Notes under the pieces: generated by a model
The model's database searches: none
What the model was told of the DNA's origin: nothing
What the model saw: the letters and a program-made list of their open reading frames with translations, nothing else
Assembly: GCA_000320605.2 (NCBI GenBank)
Contig: KB445797.1
Coordinates: 1,379,600-1,443,599, forward strand
Source: Gelatoporia subvermispora B
Lineage: Eukaryota > Basidiomycota > Agaricomycetes > Polyporales > Gelatoporiaceae
DNA length: 64,000 bases
Direction of reading: 5' to 3'
Translations under genes and position numbers: made by a program
Shown: positions 12,284 to 24,311 of the stretch, one piece after another
How the letters are laid out: each line of letters begins with the position of its first letter
Numbering within the stretch: the stretch's first letter is position 1

Positions 12284-13787
12284 TTACAATCCCGCCTTCT
12301 CCCTGATAGCGTCCTCCTCACTCACCACGCGCCCTTCCAGTGCCGCAGCTACCTCCTCACCGAGCTTTCGCACAGCTGGCTCGTCACGCCCGATGAGCGA
12401 CACGTACACACCGCGCTGCAGGAGAGGGTACGACCCAACGCGGATTCCCGCGGCCTTTGTGCGGGCCTGCAGGTCGGTAAGGTATGGCGCAATAGACGAC
12501 TCGGGCAGCCTATGACGATGTTTCATGTTAGAAAGGACGTCGGCGCAGGAGACGCGGTAGTGTGACGCACGATGTAAACACCTGCTGCCGGAACGGCCGC
12601 TCGCCCGGGGGCGGAAGGGGGAGGTACGGCCTCAACCCGTCCAGCATACGCTGGAAGAGCCGTGGGATGCCAGGGAAGACGCAGAGCTTTCCTTCCAGGC
12701 GCACTACAGGCTGAAGACCACATTGTGAGCGGCGTTTCGAAGCTGGGAGAGCGGTGCGGGGCGTACCACCCAGACGTCCGAGGCGATGAAGAGAGCCTCT
12801 GCGTTGGCGGGGAAGAGAGCCATGCGCTCGCGTGCAGTGCGCTGCTCGCCGGTTTGGTTCGCTATGTCAGCGCGGTGCTTGACCATCTCGGTCATGCGAG
12901 AGAGGGTCTCCGCGTGGTGCGCGAGCGGTTGGTTGAACGCTTTCGCAAGGGACTGGTATGTGATATCTGGTGTAGTAGTTAGTCAGTAGCATAGCCTGCA
13001 GTGCGAATGCACAGTGGACTGACCGTCGTGTGTCGGTCCAATCCCGCCTGACGTTATGACAAAGTCGTACATCTTTACCATGCGTCTGCTGGCCTCGATA
13101 CTGCGAGCATATCCCGAGAGCACCTCAGTACGAACCCCCGAGAGATGCTAAACGGTAGATACATTTCGTCTTCCTCATCTGCTACAACTTCGATCCGCTT
13201 CCTACAAACAAGGCGAACATTAGACACTTTCGGGGGTCTCCCGGGCTATCGCAGAGAGCTGCGGGAGTAAGAGAGGTCCTCACAGTTCTATACCATTCTC
13301 AAAGCAGAAACGTGCGAAGTAGTTTGAGTTACGGTCAAGCGTCTTGCCGTTCAGGATCTCATCCCTTCCATGATGCTCAGAGCGTCAGCACGCGTAATAC
13401 TGCATTCTCGTATCTTCCTGTGACGGTCGCATATACGCGCCGTTGAAGGGAAGAACACCGTGATCAACAGACATACCCAATGACCAGTGCAGCCGCAGTC
13501 TTTATCCATCTACCCTCTCCCAACGGGTTCTCAGGTACAGGCGACACAGGAAAGTTCCACTCCGGCGCTGCAGTAGCTTCCGCCGTACTCGAAGCCTTTG
13601 CTGATGGATCTGCAGGCACAGCTCCGCTCGGGGTTGACATGGTACGGATTCTTGACGAAAAACTATCGCCCAGCCCAGAATCTAGGTACCGCAGACAAGG
13701 TCTACCAGTAGCACGGACAGTCGGACGTAGAGCAGAGGCGAGTTGTCGCGCGAGCAAGGGCAGGCGTGCACCGGCGACCGCGTGCAT
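12284..13787 (-). CDS. Molybdopterin-binding (MoCF/CinA-like) domain protein, FLAD1 N-half homologue
   Basis: This gene encodes a MoaB/Mog-fold protein of the CinA/FLAD1 N-terminal type. In human FLAD1 the equivalent domain is fused to FAD synthase and is linked to FAD hydrolysis. Exons read TAAALVIG + DEILNGKTLDRNSNYFARF, KRIEVVADEEDEM, EVLSGYARSIEASRRMV, YDFVITSGGIGPTHDG, a piece with MALFPANAEALFIASDVWVV, then LPPPGERPFRQQVFT and a final exon SSIAPYLTDLQARTKAAG ending EEDAIREKAGL. I chose the start MHAVAGARLPLLARQLASAL because it gives an Arg/Ala-rich, acid-poor leader resembling a mitochondrial presequence. An internal Met (13640, MSTPSGAVPADPS) could make a cytosolic form. The protein looks intact. 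Confidence 0.85.
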
Positions 13788-14292
13788 GCAAGAGACGTTA
13801 GAAAGGCAGCTCAAGTCTGAACAACGTTCCGCTCGTTCTGTGCCGTGGTCGAAGTACTTAAGAGACGATTCAGATGACGAGCTCGCACGACCGGACAGTG
13901 GTAATGGCGCAACCCTGCATGACGGATGCACGCGGGCCGCGCGTGGATTGTCGGGCGCCCGTAGCGGAACAGCGGAGGCACGCATACGAAAGGAATATAT
14001 GGGATAACGACTATCGTGGTATTGCTCGTGCCACGGAGGGGGTAGGATATACGTACACGGGCATCGGCGGCCACAACGTACTATGGAGTAGGTATCACTA
14101 TCTAAGAGGAGAACCGGAAGCTTCTGGCTCGGACATACAAGGGGTAGGTGCGCGAAAACTACAACGGATCACAATCGGATACAGCGGGCGAGAGCAGAAC
14201 AGGGTACACGTGCGCGAGGGATATACGGGTATCACGCGGCACAACAACGAGGTCCAAGAAGTCCATAAATAGCGAGAAAATGTTGGTCGGGC

Positions 14293-15445
14293 TCAGAAGA
14301 GCAGACCATAGGAGATGATGGTGCCGACCGCGACGAGGAGTGGGATGATTCCCATGCTGTTTTGAATGGGACTGCCAAGCGCAGCCGAAGTCGAAGAAGT
14401 GGGCGACGCGGAGGGAGAGGGCGAAGACGACGTGGGTATCACGGACGAGTCGGACGAACGCGACGTGACTAGGCCGGACGCACTGGAGAGCGCGCTGGAC
14501 AAGGAACTGGCACTAGAGGCGGCACTTAAGATGGCACTGGAAATCGCGCTGGCATTCGCCGCGCTGCTCGCCGCGACAGAGGCACTACTGGCTGCGGCAG
14601 TGCCGTTCAAGGAGTTGCCAGAAGCCGCACTGCTGGGGGGGATCGTCAAAGTGCCGCGTGCGGCGCTGCTCTTCGCACTGGCGGAGACAGCCGAGACACT
14701 GGCGTTTGCCGAGATAGATCCAGACGCAGATGCTGCGGTGGCTGATGCCGAAACAGAGAGCGACGTCGGTGAAAGGATCGTGGAGGGGGCCGAGATTGAA
14801 GAGGTATCGCTGGCCACGGGGGAAGAAAAGCTGCCATCCATGGCGTCAAGCCTGGAACAGAAGTGGGTGAATAATGCAATCCATGAGACAGTGCAGGGAA
14901 GCTAACTTGAAGTCGGGCGAATACTGGGTATAGTGCGCCGCTGGACTACCAATGGGGTTAACAGTCGTGAAGTTAACGTAGCTATGGAAGCGGAGATGTA
15001 AGTCTTCAGGGCGAAAGCCAAGGCTAGTAGGAGACGTACTATCCACCACCGTTGGGTCCAGCTTGCGGGTCGGGCTGAATAGCATCATGCATACGTCAGA
15101 TGATATCTGGTTGTGCTTGAAAGAAGTGACCGCTCACCGTGAATGTCAACGAGTGGACACTTGCCACGTTGACAGGGTCAATCTGCTGGATGAGAACATG
15201 GTTCCCGTTGTAGAGGCCGACGAAGCAGGGCCCGATAGTGCTGAGCAGCGGAGCTTCTCCGTTGTCCTCCCACTCGACGGTACAGGACGAGCCCCCCTGA
15301 CACGTCCCATCCGAGGCCGGAGACGTGACCTATAACGTATTCATTCTCGGTTCACAATAGATCAGTCGGTATGCTGAGTACGTACGAAGATAGTTGCCTG
15401 CACCGAGAGTGCAAAGACAAGGAACACCAAGGTAGACATATACAT
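14293..15445 (-). CDS. Secreted Ser/Ala-rich Kre9/KNH-type GPI-anchored wall protein
   Basis: The gene encodes an extracellular protein with a signal peptide (MYMSTLVFLVFALSVQATIF) followed by a Kre9/KNH-like domain typical of basidiomycete Ser/Thr-rich GPI proteins. Recognisable segments are GGSSCTVEWEDNGEAPLLS, IGPCFVGLYNGNHVLIQQI, DPVNVASVHSLTFT, PDPQAGPNGGG and YVNFTTVNPIG. The last exon (14293-14830) encodes about 180 residues dominated by Ser and Ala (for example SASATAASASGSISANAS), the usual O-mannosylated stalk. It ends in a hydrophobic tail (MGIIPLLVAVGTIISYGLLF) that fits a GPI-attachment signal. Four to five exons are inferred. The role is probably cell-wall or surface structure; no enzyme activity is suggested. 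Confidence 0.8.
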
Positions 15446-16109
15446 CTTTACAGAAGAGCTTGACGATAGTTCGAAGTACTTTATAGGGTCGTCGGTATCT
15501 TGGAGACAGTCAGATGTAGATGGTATTCAAATTCGGTAAAGGAGTTGACTGTGGCGGTCGCGGGAGGTTGAAAGAGCGTCGAAGTGGTTTTTAAATTCAG
15601 TCGTCGATCGGCTGGCGTCACGCCTCGTGAAGTCGGCGTGTCCGACGGGCCTGGTGTCGCGGTTGGGAGGAGGTGGAGGGGAATGGAGGAAGAGAGGAAA
15701 CGGCGTGGTTCAAATCGTCATGAATACGCCACCACGTGCGCGGTGTTTGGAAATTGCCTTTCATGGGTGCGCCTTATGCCCAACTTTAGAGCGAAGCAGC
15801 CTTGCGCTGTCCCGTCTGTCCTGGAAGTGATCCTCTTCAAGTCTAGATCCAACAACGTGTTTTGGGCTAGTACGTGGCAGACGCGGCTATGAACGGGACT
15901 TCTAGTCAAGAATAAAGGACGCCAGCTTCTATCCTGCAGATTAATATATACCAATTCACCTCATCGGATTGCACTGCGGCGCGCGAGTATCGCCACAACA
16001 CTCGGGTTGTCATCCATGTGCAAGAATGTAGAATCCACTGTGGCTCTATGTGTATCTGTCCCCGTACGAGATTGACCGGTGGACTCGAGCGCTAGGGAGC
16101 CCACACTGC
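15446..16109. other. Intergenic region, no gene recognised
   Basis: This holds the presumed promoter of the minus-strand wall-protein gene and the lost 5' part of the peroxidase relic. I found no signal-peptide exon for the peroxidase here. Confidence 0.3.
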
Positions 16110-17196
16110 CTCCAGGTTGCGGACTTCGTGCTAACGTGTCGGGTGACGTATCCCGACGGCGTGAACACCAAGACAAATGCAGCGTGTGACCCGCTGTTTG
16201 CGATGTGCGGCGACATCCAACAGGGTATTTCGACAGTGGCCAGTGAGGTGAGGAGGTGCACGAGTCCCTCCGCCCAGAACAGCCTGAGTCAGCACAGCAT
16301 GACACTCGGCGAATTGTAGGGCTCTTTGTTCTACTGTCATATCTGCATGTGTTGACGATAGGTGATGCACAGCGTTCAGTTTGTAGGATCGGGTCGGCGC
16401 TGGCAGTTGCCCAGGCGCTCCGCGACTCAAATCTTTGCTGAGCCCTCTGGCGCGCACGCAGTCTAGCGCGTCGTGTGCTCCGTATGTTAATGCGAAATAT
16501 CATATATGGAGACGCAACCCGCTCCCAACAAGACCGTTCCCGAGCCTTTTGACACCGTGTACAGTATTCTCGCCCACATCGGCGACACCAGCTTCACCCC
16601 AGAGGAGGTCATTGCCCTCCTTTCGTCGTGAGTGACATCGTGATCATGCTCATTCAGGCTCATCTGACACGTCCGCGCATCAGGCATGCCGTTGCTGGGG
16701 CTGTTCATCCACGATGCCGGGGACGCCGTTTGACTCTACTCCGTTCATCTTTGACTCACAGGTGTTCATTTGGGCCAACGGAACAGCCTTTCCTGGGACC
16801 GGCGGTGGCCAGTGAGGCAGAGTCGCCTCTCAACGGCGAACTGAGGCTGCAGGGTGATCATGAGGTCGATATGATCATGCATCTTGTCCTCATTGTTTTG
16901 TACTGCGTACACATCTCGGCATGTCCATGTCCATCAAGCCTGGTGACACTTTAGACGGCCAACAGTAGATTGCGATGCTACTCAAGGCCGTGGTGGCTAA
17001 GCTCCCTAACCTCTGTCGAGACGTCTCTCAGATGATTGATTGTTCCGAAGTCACCCGGATCCCGCCTCCGCTCCTGGATTTCGTCCATCTTCCCGTTGAG
17101 CTGACCCAAACCGATATCAGGCCGTGCGCCACGGCGGTATTTCACATCCTCCTGACTGATCCCGGCCCGGCTACCTCTGTCGCAAGTATTACATGA
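16110..17196 (+). pseudogene. Class II fungal heme peroxidase relic (MnP/LiP/VP family)
   Basis: Scattered frames on the plus strand match secreted class II peroxidases in the right order. The mature N-terminus is YPDGVNTKTNAACDPLFA. GEEVHESLR comes just before the distal heme pocket, in another frame. Then come VPEPFDTVYSILAHIGD with TPEEVIALLSS, a proximal-His remnant HAVAGAV, PGTPFDSTPFIFDSQVFI with AFPGTGGGQ, ESPLNGELRLQGDHE in a shifted frame, and the C-terminal block VSQMIDCSEVTRIPPPLL ending DPGPATSVASIT. The signal peptide is missing. A conserved Cys codon is TGA (16244-16246), a second TGA follows GGGQ (16813-16815), and at least two frameshifts lie between the blocks. The distal Arg/His motif is not readable. 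No functional enzyme can be made. The subfamily cannot be decided from what remains. Confidence 0.85.
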
Positions 17197-17471
17197 ATTT
17201 GCCAACTAAGATCCAACTGATGAAGATCATGCAGCCTTCCGTCATGAATATTCGCGTCCGAGGATGGACCATGCATATCCAACTTCGGTATTTGAGACAA
17301 GCCAATTGAATGAACGACTTTTCGAGTCTACTTGATATGGCGGATAGTGGTTAACTGTAATGATTCTTTGTTAAGTACTAATTTAAATGCCTTCTTCCCC
17401 ATAAAGTGGTAAAGATCAAGCTGTGAAACATACGCCGCGTATATCCAAGCTCCTACCAACCTCGATCTTCT

Positions 17472-19166
17472 TCAAGGAGCGAGTTCAGTGATATCGTCTT
17501 GGGTTGCCTTCTCAGCATCATTTCCTCCATTGCCTCTACCACTTTCAATGTCTGATGCACTCAGCTCGCTCGCCATGACATCCTCCCAGAGCATGTCCGG
17601 ATCCGGCAACGGCTCGTCACGGAGTCGCTCTCCCAAATTGTCCAAGAAGTAGCTGAATTTGCCCGGGATCTTCGAGTCCCGTTTGATTACGAAGTCCGGG
17701 AGTTGGTCGTCCTGATTGTGTTGCTGCGTGACTTCGCGCAGACTCAGTAGGAAATGAGAGATCATGAGCGAGGAGAGCCTGTAGAAGTATCAGAGGCATA
17801 TCAACGCCGTCTAGTACCACGCACGCGGGTAAAAACGTGGTTGACGCAAACGCAAAAGCCTAGGACAGCATAAGCGTCGACAAACATCGCTTTGTCGTAG
17901 GACTTACGTTTGTATCCCGTACTATTAATCCAACGGTGTTCACCCCCACTCCAATCCTGTCTACTCGTCAGTTAAATCGTGGGCGCCAGGGTCAATCGAC
18001 GTACAGGAAGAACACGGAACCTTCGAGGTTATTAGATGCATATACAACAGTCAAACAAGGAGGGTCTGGCTTACCATCTTTGTTTAACAAGGTAGCCAGC
18101 GGAATTTCGAGGCCGCTGCGACTGGCTTCTCTTTTCATTGTGTATGTCTGATACCAGGTTGCAAGCGAGACGAGGAGATTCGCGACAATTATCGAGACTA
18201 AGGTTGCATTGACCACTACTAAGTTGTGAGAAACGTCAAGGCTGCAAGAACAACGAACACGTACGCCTAATTACTACAGTCAGACCTGAGCAAGTATGGG
18301 TCAAGAATATTTACTCACCCTAAATTCACAGATGCAGTAGCTGTGCTTTCACTCGCGCAAACGGGATCATTCGTCGGGAGCATATCGACTTGAAACCTCG
18401 TGGAGACGTAGGTAGCATACTGATCACGGGGTCGATATGCGAATTCCAACAGCGTACCCAACTCTGAGACTTACCACATTCGTCCCAATCGGCATTGCGC
18501 TCAGCAAGAGGACCACGAGCGTCATGAACCAATTGCCTCGAATTGTCAAGGTGCGGATAGACAGCACCGCTACTGCTCGGTCAACAAAGGCCATCCAGCA
18601 TGCAGCAGAGGTGCGTACCTGCAGAGATGAATCCCAGAACAATTATAATGGCGGTGTCGAAGTAAGTTAGGCTGGAACATCTGATATTGCAGGAAGTGGA
18701 GATAATTCAGCGTTTGTCGCACAAATGACGACAAGGACAGAGGCTGCACCTCTGAACAACACGTTTAAGGCTAGGATGTCTGCAACAAATACTGCATCGG
18801 CGACTTACTATAAGTGCGTCGGGTCGGATACGAAGATGTGCAACATTGAACATAGCCCAGACGAATGCGGACCATCGGTTTAGGTGGTACAGAAAGGTGA
18901 CTATACTGAGCCTTCTACCCCACATCACGTCCATCTCAAGTGGAAGCGTGATGAGCTGATCATATACCAATATGACTGTACTGGCCGGTAAGCGGATGTG
19001 TCTGGCGATCGATATCAAAGACGTACCCCGGGCAGCCATTCCGCAATAACCCAGTATGAGACTGTAGGGGATGTTAGGTCAGGCTCGTTTGCAACTGCGT
19101 TGTACGCCATAGTGCTTACTTCGAGAGCAGAATAGAGGCAATTTCTGAGAGATTATTGCGTGACAT
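17472..19166 (-). CDS. DUF6533 multi-helix membrane protein, copy B
   Basis: This is a second DUF6533 membrane protein, on the opposite strand to copies A and C. It starts MSRNNLSEIASILLSK, followed by a standard GTAAGC donor. The domain core reads VILVYDQLITLPLEMDVMWG and then LNRWSAFVWAMFN. Downstream helices include VAVLSIRTLTIRGNWFMTLV with SAMPIGTNVV, and WYQTYTMKREASRSGLEIPL. The last exon is ISHFLLSLREVTQQHNQDDQ with an acidic tail (SASDIESGRGNGGNDAEKA) ending DDITELAP. The tail is complete here, unlike copy A. About eight exons are implied and no broken splice site was noticed. The function is unknown; the family is usually described only as a seven-helix fungal membrane protein. Confidence 0.8.
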
Positions 19167-19252
19167 TTTGTAAAATATTTGTAGGGTCTAGACGAAGCGT
19201 CTTTGCGCCCTTCTTTCATCCAGCGGATTCGATTTTATATGCTCGTAGTGTC

Positions 19253-19785
19253 TTAGGTCATGGGCAACGGCACTGAGTCGAATGATTGGACGCAAAGAAG
19301 TACACTGCCAGATTGCTTACCGACATGCGTTGGCTGAATTATACTACAGCGAGGTGTGGGTGGACATGAATGGCAGCTTATGCCGAGCAGGGGGCAAATA
19401 ACGGACTTGCACGGGTACATCAGCGACAGGATGTCCTTATTCAGAAGGAGGTATGCGGCCCTGATCGTGGCGGCAAGGGTTCTGTGCGCCTCGATCGAGA
19501 CCGGCTTATGTTGAGTATAGTCATCACACGTAAGCAATGCAACAAACCTCGCAGAAGTTGCACTCATGAGCCGCTTTGGGGAAACGCGTCTCTATGCATT
19601 TCGCAAAGAGGTCGTCGGAAAGGGAATTGTTTCCTCGAACCAGAAACATTGCATCCGGATCTGTCTGATTAGGCCCACGGATCAGTGCCCACAACTGAGA
19701 CTGCTCACTTGATATCAAGGCGCCGCTGTTCTGATCCAGTCCATTAATGGTCCGTAGACTCCCAGGACCCCTCAGCTCAGGGGTG
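19253..19785 (-). CDS. Possible small unrecognised gene (two exons visible)
   Basis: On the minus strand an open frame reading SSEQSQLWALIRGPNQTDPD and then NNSLSDDLFAKCIETRFPKA ends in HECNFCE. A GT-AG intron joins it to PVSIEAHRTLAATIRAAYLL and LNKDILSLMYPCKSVICPLL. The join keeps frame and the composition looks protein-like, but I recognise no family and cannot fix the start or stop. It could be a decayed gene. It sits between DUF6533 copies B and C. Confidence 0.25.
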
Positions 19786-20502
19786 TCCTCCTATGATAAA
19801 GATACACTCAGGACGTCTCTCCATACGGTGGTTAGCTTACAATACTTAGTCCTTTCGTCTAGAGCAAGATCAACAAGTTGAGCGCATTGGAAGATCAGAC
19901 AAGGTAGCAACCACCTATCCTTTCCACACGCAAATTTGACTCAGAATCGAAAAGCCCGGCTTGTCGCCGGGTTCGAACACTTGCGGCCCGCGGGCGTTCC
20001 CAGCGATCACATACTCAACATGTGGCTGTGCAAGCGTGCCGCATGCTCACGTCCGCACCACTCCCAGATGGCAGCGAAACTTGATCTCCTCCTTGTTCTC
20101 GCGGTACGCAAGCTCATGGCTACATTCCGGACGCTGTTACGCCTTATTTTTAGCTTGTCCACGGGCGAATAATGTCACCAAAGTGATGCTACCTCTTGAC
20201 GACGACGATCCGATCCTTGTGGGCACAAGTGGAAATGTTGCAATGCGCTGTCATATTGCAACTAGACTGCTTGTTCTTCGTAAGTAATTTTAACTGATCT
20301 ATCATGCTAAGGATATAATGACCATTAGTGAGACCCTGAGGGAACAAAGACCCACACCGCATTCCCATGACCACTTGTGGTGCAACGTATAAGACGATCA
20401 CACCCAGGGCGCACCCACACCCAGCCTTCAGCACCTCCAGCAGTTTCCCTTCCACATTACCCTGTGCTACCAGCCTGCTATAACTCGACAGTACATTTTC
20501 AA

Positions 20503-22147
20503 ATGTCTCTTTCTGCCTCAGACTTAGCGAGTGAGCTGACGGCCGTATTGCAACCTCTGTGAGGCACATGCTACTATCAGCTCAAGATCATGTCGCTCAT
20601 AGCGTATAGACATGTTGAAGACTGCTGCGCTGTTGCAGCAACCAGTGCGTTCATCACGCAAATACTCTGAGCTGCAACGGCCTCACACCCCCACTAGCGC
20701 TCGTTCTCTACGACCATATGAGGACCTTCGCCCGTGAGACCGACCTAATATGGGGCCAACGAATCTCTAGCACCACCATCGTGTTTCACCTTAACCGTTG
20801 GTTAGGGTTCACATGGGCAGTGACCAATCTTGTATCGGTGTTTGTTCCGATTCGCACACTTGCAGTCAGTACGATTGCACCACGTCACTCGGATGTTGCT
20901 TACTGTACTGTCACAGAGGTTATTCGATCAGGTCTTCCTCTGTTTCTGACCCTGACATTCCGTTTTCCTTGCACCTATCAGCTGCATCGGATCCAATCTT
21001 TACATTGCAGCGATCACTCTAGCCCTCTATATTCCTTGGGCCGGTGAGGTATCTAAATAATGTCCATTGTCTCATACTCACATGAAGGACAGTATTTTCA
21101 ACAATTCGCGTGCATGCAATCAGTGGTGGAAATTGGTATTTATCCGCAACGGTGTGCTTACTGAGTCTGGTTCCCGTCGGAACAAATGCCGTGAGTTGGA
21201 TTACAATATTTCTGTTCAGGGGTTCCGCGTGTGCTCATATATGCCTATTCAGTACGCCCATTTTACTGCAGCAACATACCAACTCATGGATAATCCACTC
21301 TTGGGTACTACATGTGGCGCTGCACTCATGCTTTCACCACGGGCAAATGTGGCGTAAGCCTCACTTCCTATTTTGGCCTTTCGAAGAGCCTAACATGAAG
21401 CAGGCGTATGTAGATGACGTATCCTTCGTTCAACGTATTGATATCGTCGCAGTTGCCGTCAGCACGCGGGCCTGTCTTCTGGTAGCAGATCTCCTCGTTA
21501 TACTCCTGACATGGGCAAGGACATTCCGCTCTAACCGTAAGCCAGATAGCGGAAACGCTAGGATGAACTCCCTCTCCACTTTACTTCTCAGAGACGGTAT
21601 GTTCAAGCGACTTTTAGCGAAATTGAGGGGAAGCTTATGATGGCCCGCGCTCCAGGTACCTTGTATTTTATGTATGTGTCCCTGCAGTCCAGTGTTGCCC
21701 TGCAAATTCTGATGGTTCTCATGCATGCTTACGTTACGCATGTAGCATCTTGTCGGCGCTCAACATCCTCAATCTTGTCGGTATTGTCACAGCTGTACGC
21801 ACAGACTCTTCAATTGCACATCGAGATTTAACCTTGATCATTGATGTTAGAGTTTTAACTACGCGACATCTTTTGTCACACCGTAAGCGTAGCATTCAAA
21901 TTGGAAGCATAACTGACAATCCAACAGTCTATACTGCATCATTGTATCTCATTTCCTGCTCGATTTGCGTGGCTTGGCACAGATGTCGCAGGAAGTATCA
22001 AACGACAATTATGCAGTATCTTCGCATATGTCCAATGCTGCCTCTCTGCCCGTTTTCAAGACCATCGATAGTACAAGCTCAAGAGTCGATCTCTTTGACA
22101 CTGATCGTCATCTCAACTGGCGTGAAGAAGAGGAGAAGGCGATGTAG
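20503..22147 (+). CDS. DUF6533 multi-helix membrane protein, copy C
   Basis: This is a third DUF6533 gene. It starts MSLSASDLASELTAVLQPL; intron 1 leads to HVEDCCAVAAT, and intron 2 (normal GTGCGT donor) leads to TLVLYDHMRTFARETDLIWG and LNRWLGFTWAVTNL. Further exons read CIGSNLYIAAITLALYIPWA, TVFSTIRVHAISGGNWYLSA with SLVPVGTNA, ATYQLMDNPLLGTTCGA, then ACLLVADLLVILLTWARTFR, and SIIVSHFLLDLRGLAQMSQE with an acidic tail ending NWREEEEKAM. The three copies share intron positions, so they arose by gene duplication rather than retroposition. This copy looks intact and is the best guide to the ancestral splice sites of copy A. Confidence 0.85.
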
Positions 22148-23155
22148 AAGAGTAGAGGGATGATACCTATGCAATCCCGTTGATGTGGAATTCCGTCAAC
22201 ACAGATGGCTGCTAGCTACTTGCTGGACTGACATTACCGATACACCGTAGCTTTGACTTCCTACCTCGTCTGGTACCTGTAATTCAACTGCTCCTGATCT
22301 TCGATTCTTTGGTGCACACCGTGGTGATATGGCCTACGACATTTACGGATCAGAAATGCTAGAGGTGCACCAATCTCATTCATACGAGCAGACTCGGATT
22401 TTATAGATGAAATCTAATTATCTAAAGAAACATTTTTCGACATCTCCTAATATGCCATGTCTGTCAGGATATGAAGGCTCAGGCACTATCTGGCATCACT
22501 TCTCGAAATTGGCATCAGACAGTTAGATGCATTTGAGCGCGTCGGGGTTGATTGACAAATGAATGCGAAGGCTACTTTATTGAGTTGTTGGCTCACAAAT
22601 GAAAAGGCAACTTCAGAGTTTTTCCTTTCATCTGAAATGATACCACACCATATTGATGAATAAGCCTTGCTTACGCTTAGGCAATGTATCATTGAGGTCT
22701 GTGGCTATGAAATTGGTCAGTTCACAGCTCGCGCAAGCACGGTTGATGCATTTTTAGAGGGGAGGGTTAGAAAGCTCAGCAAGCTGATGTCCGACTTTGA
22801 GATTCCACGGGCCTCCGGATCGCCACTGCTACATTGCATATCATGTGTCATTGACACAACACATGCACTACACTCAATCCCGTCAAGTCAATGCTCTCGT
22901 TATGCCATGTTTTCATCTCCCGTTATGTCGATTTGTCCTCACTGCACTTCTCGCTCATATTTATGGCTTATGTCGCTTTCCCCTCATCAGCACCACCAAG
23001 CCAACAAAGTTGAGCCAGAGATCCCCTACAACTATGTGCACATTGCTGTGCCCATGATCTAAAATCTATTTACATATCACCCTTCACTCAGAGGCCTCGG
23101 ATTACAAGTGGCAGATGTAAGTGAATGTCAATATGTCCACTCTATGACTGGCCGG
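22148..23155. other. Intergenic region, nothing recognised
   Basis: AT-richer sequence with only short chance frames. It ends at the left inverted repeat of the candidate mobile element. Confidence 0.3.
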
Positions 23156-23367
23156 TGTAATGCTTGGGGTAGGGTGCAGTCAGAAACGAATACGATCTCC
23201 CAGGTCCGCGGGAGTCATCAAGAGGACGACGGAGGTATGGTGCTAGGGAATAAGGACTTGTTGGAAGGGCCGGAGGCCGTCCGTTCCGTACTCAGAGACA
23301 GCGCAAACACTTCCAGATTTTCTTCCTGATGTGTGGGTTCCCCGCAGCTACTCACAAGTCGAGCTCC
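23156..23367 (+). repeat. Left arm of the long inverted repeat
   Basis: It begins TGTAATGCTTGGGGTAGGG and ends ACTCACAAGTCGAGCTCC. It pairs with the right arm at 31779-31991. Shared internal words include GTGCTAGGGAA, TTGTTGGA, CGTCCGT and GCTACTCACAAGT. No coding capacity is evident. Confidence 0.75.
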
Positions 23368-23404
23368 AGTCTTGAGGCTGTCGGATCGGAATATGGTATC
23401 CCTC

Positions 23405-23700
23405 GCCCAACCGCTGTCGGAAGTCTCTCGTGCCCAACCACTGTTAGGATCATGCAAATCTTGTCTGGCTGCTGTCATGTCAGGTGTTCCTGTGCCCTCG
23501 GGACCGCTGTCCGGGGCTCCGACCACTGTTGGAATGTTGCTCTCTTGTCTGACCGCTGTCAGGCATCCTCTGTGCCCTCGGGACTGCTGTCCGGGGCTCC
23601 GACCGCTGTCGGGAGTTCGCTCCTCTGGCCTGACCACTGTCTGGGGCTCCGACCGCTGTCAGAATGTCGCTTTCTTGGCCCGACCGCAATCAAGGGCCCC
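23405..23700 (+). repeat. Subterminal array of GACCGCTGTC-type motifs
   Basis: About ten copies of G(A)CCGCTGTC or close variants (GACCACTGTT, GACTGCTGTC) occur with a composite period near 50 bp, alternating spacings of about 30 and 20. Several GGGGCTCC words lie between them. The variants differ mainly at the CpG, as expected from methylated-C decay. Confidence 0.7.
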
Positions 23701-24311
23701 AACCTCTGTTGGTATATCACAGAACTCGTAAACACACCTCCGGAAACTTGGAGCCTCTCACAATCCCTGTTTTTCACCTCGGATCCTCACTCCTCTCTCG
23801 CCTCTGCAATGCCATACTCTTGGAATCTCCTGTACACTCTCCGGGACTAGTCTGTGAACCCCCGGAAGGCCTCTAGCTAAGTCCTATGCCTTCCGGGGGC
23901 TCGGGAGTTGATGGATTCCTTCCCTTCTCTTTGGATGACAGTATCGCTTGCTCAGTGCCAAAAAGGAAGCAGTAACTGGAATTCCCGGATGTCAACTAGC
24001 TTCCAGGAGCTCTCAGCAAGTCAGGACAGAGGCTCCGAGGTTTATTTATCATTAACTGTCAGTTCTGGTCTGTACTCCTAGTGGCTAGTACATGACGTGT
24101 ATCTACCCCGGAACTGCTCAAAGTCCGCACTTGGATTATGTAAGCAACAAATCCAAATCCGGAAGGTCTCCGAGAAATGGACTCCAGAGATGCAAAGTTC
24201 AAACCATGGCTTCCTGGAGCTCATATTCCTGTGCTGCCGCATATCCGGTGTTACACCGGTCTCACTGACTCATTATGGACCAATGTATTGTCTTTGGGTA
24301 TCACTTCATCA

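Noticed and set aside
14366..14905. 179-codon plus-strand Ala/Glu-rich frame
   Set aside because: Antisense shadow of the Ser/Ala-rich stalk of the wall protein; the minus strand has a signal peptide, Kre9-like blocks and a GPI tail.
15961..16503. 180-codon minus-strand frame
   Set aside because: It lies antisense to the peroxidase relic, whose plus-strand blocks are clearly recognisable.
20189..20569. 126-codon minus-strand frame
   Set aside because: It overlaps the first exon and promoter of DUF6533 copy C, which is supported by splice joins and paralogues.
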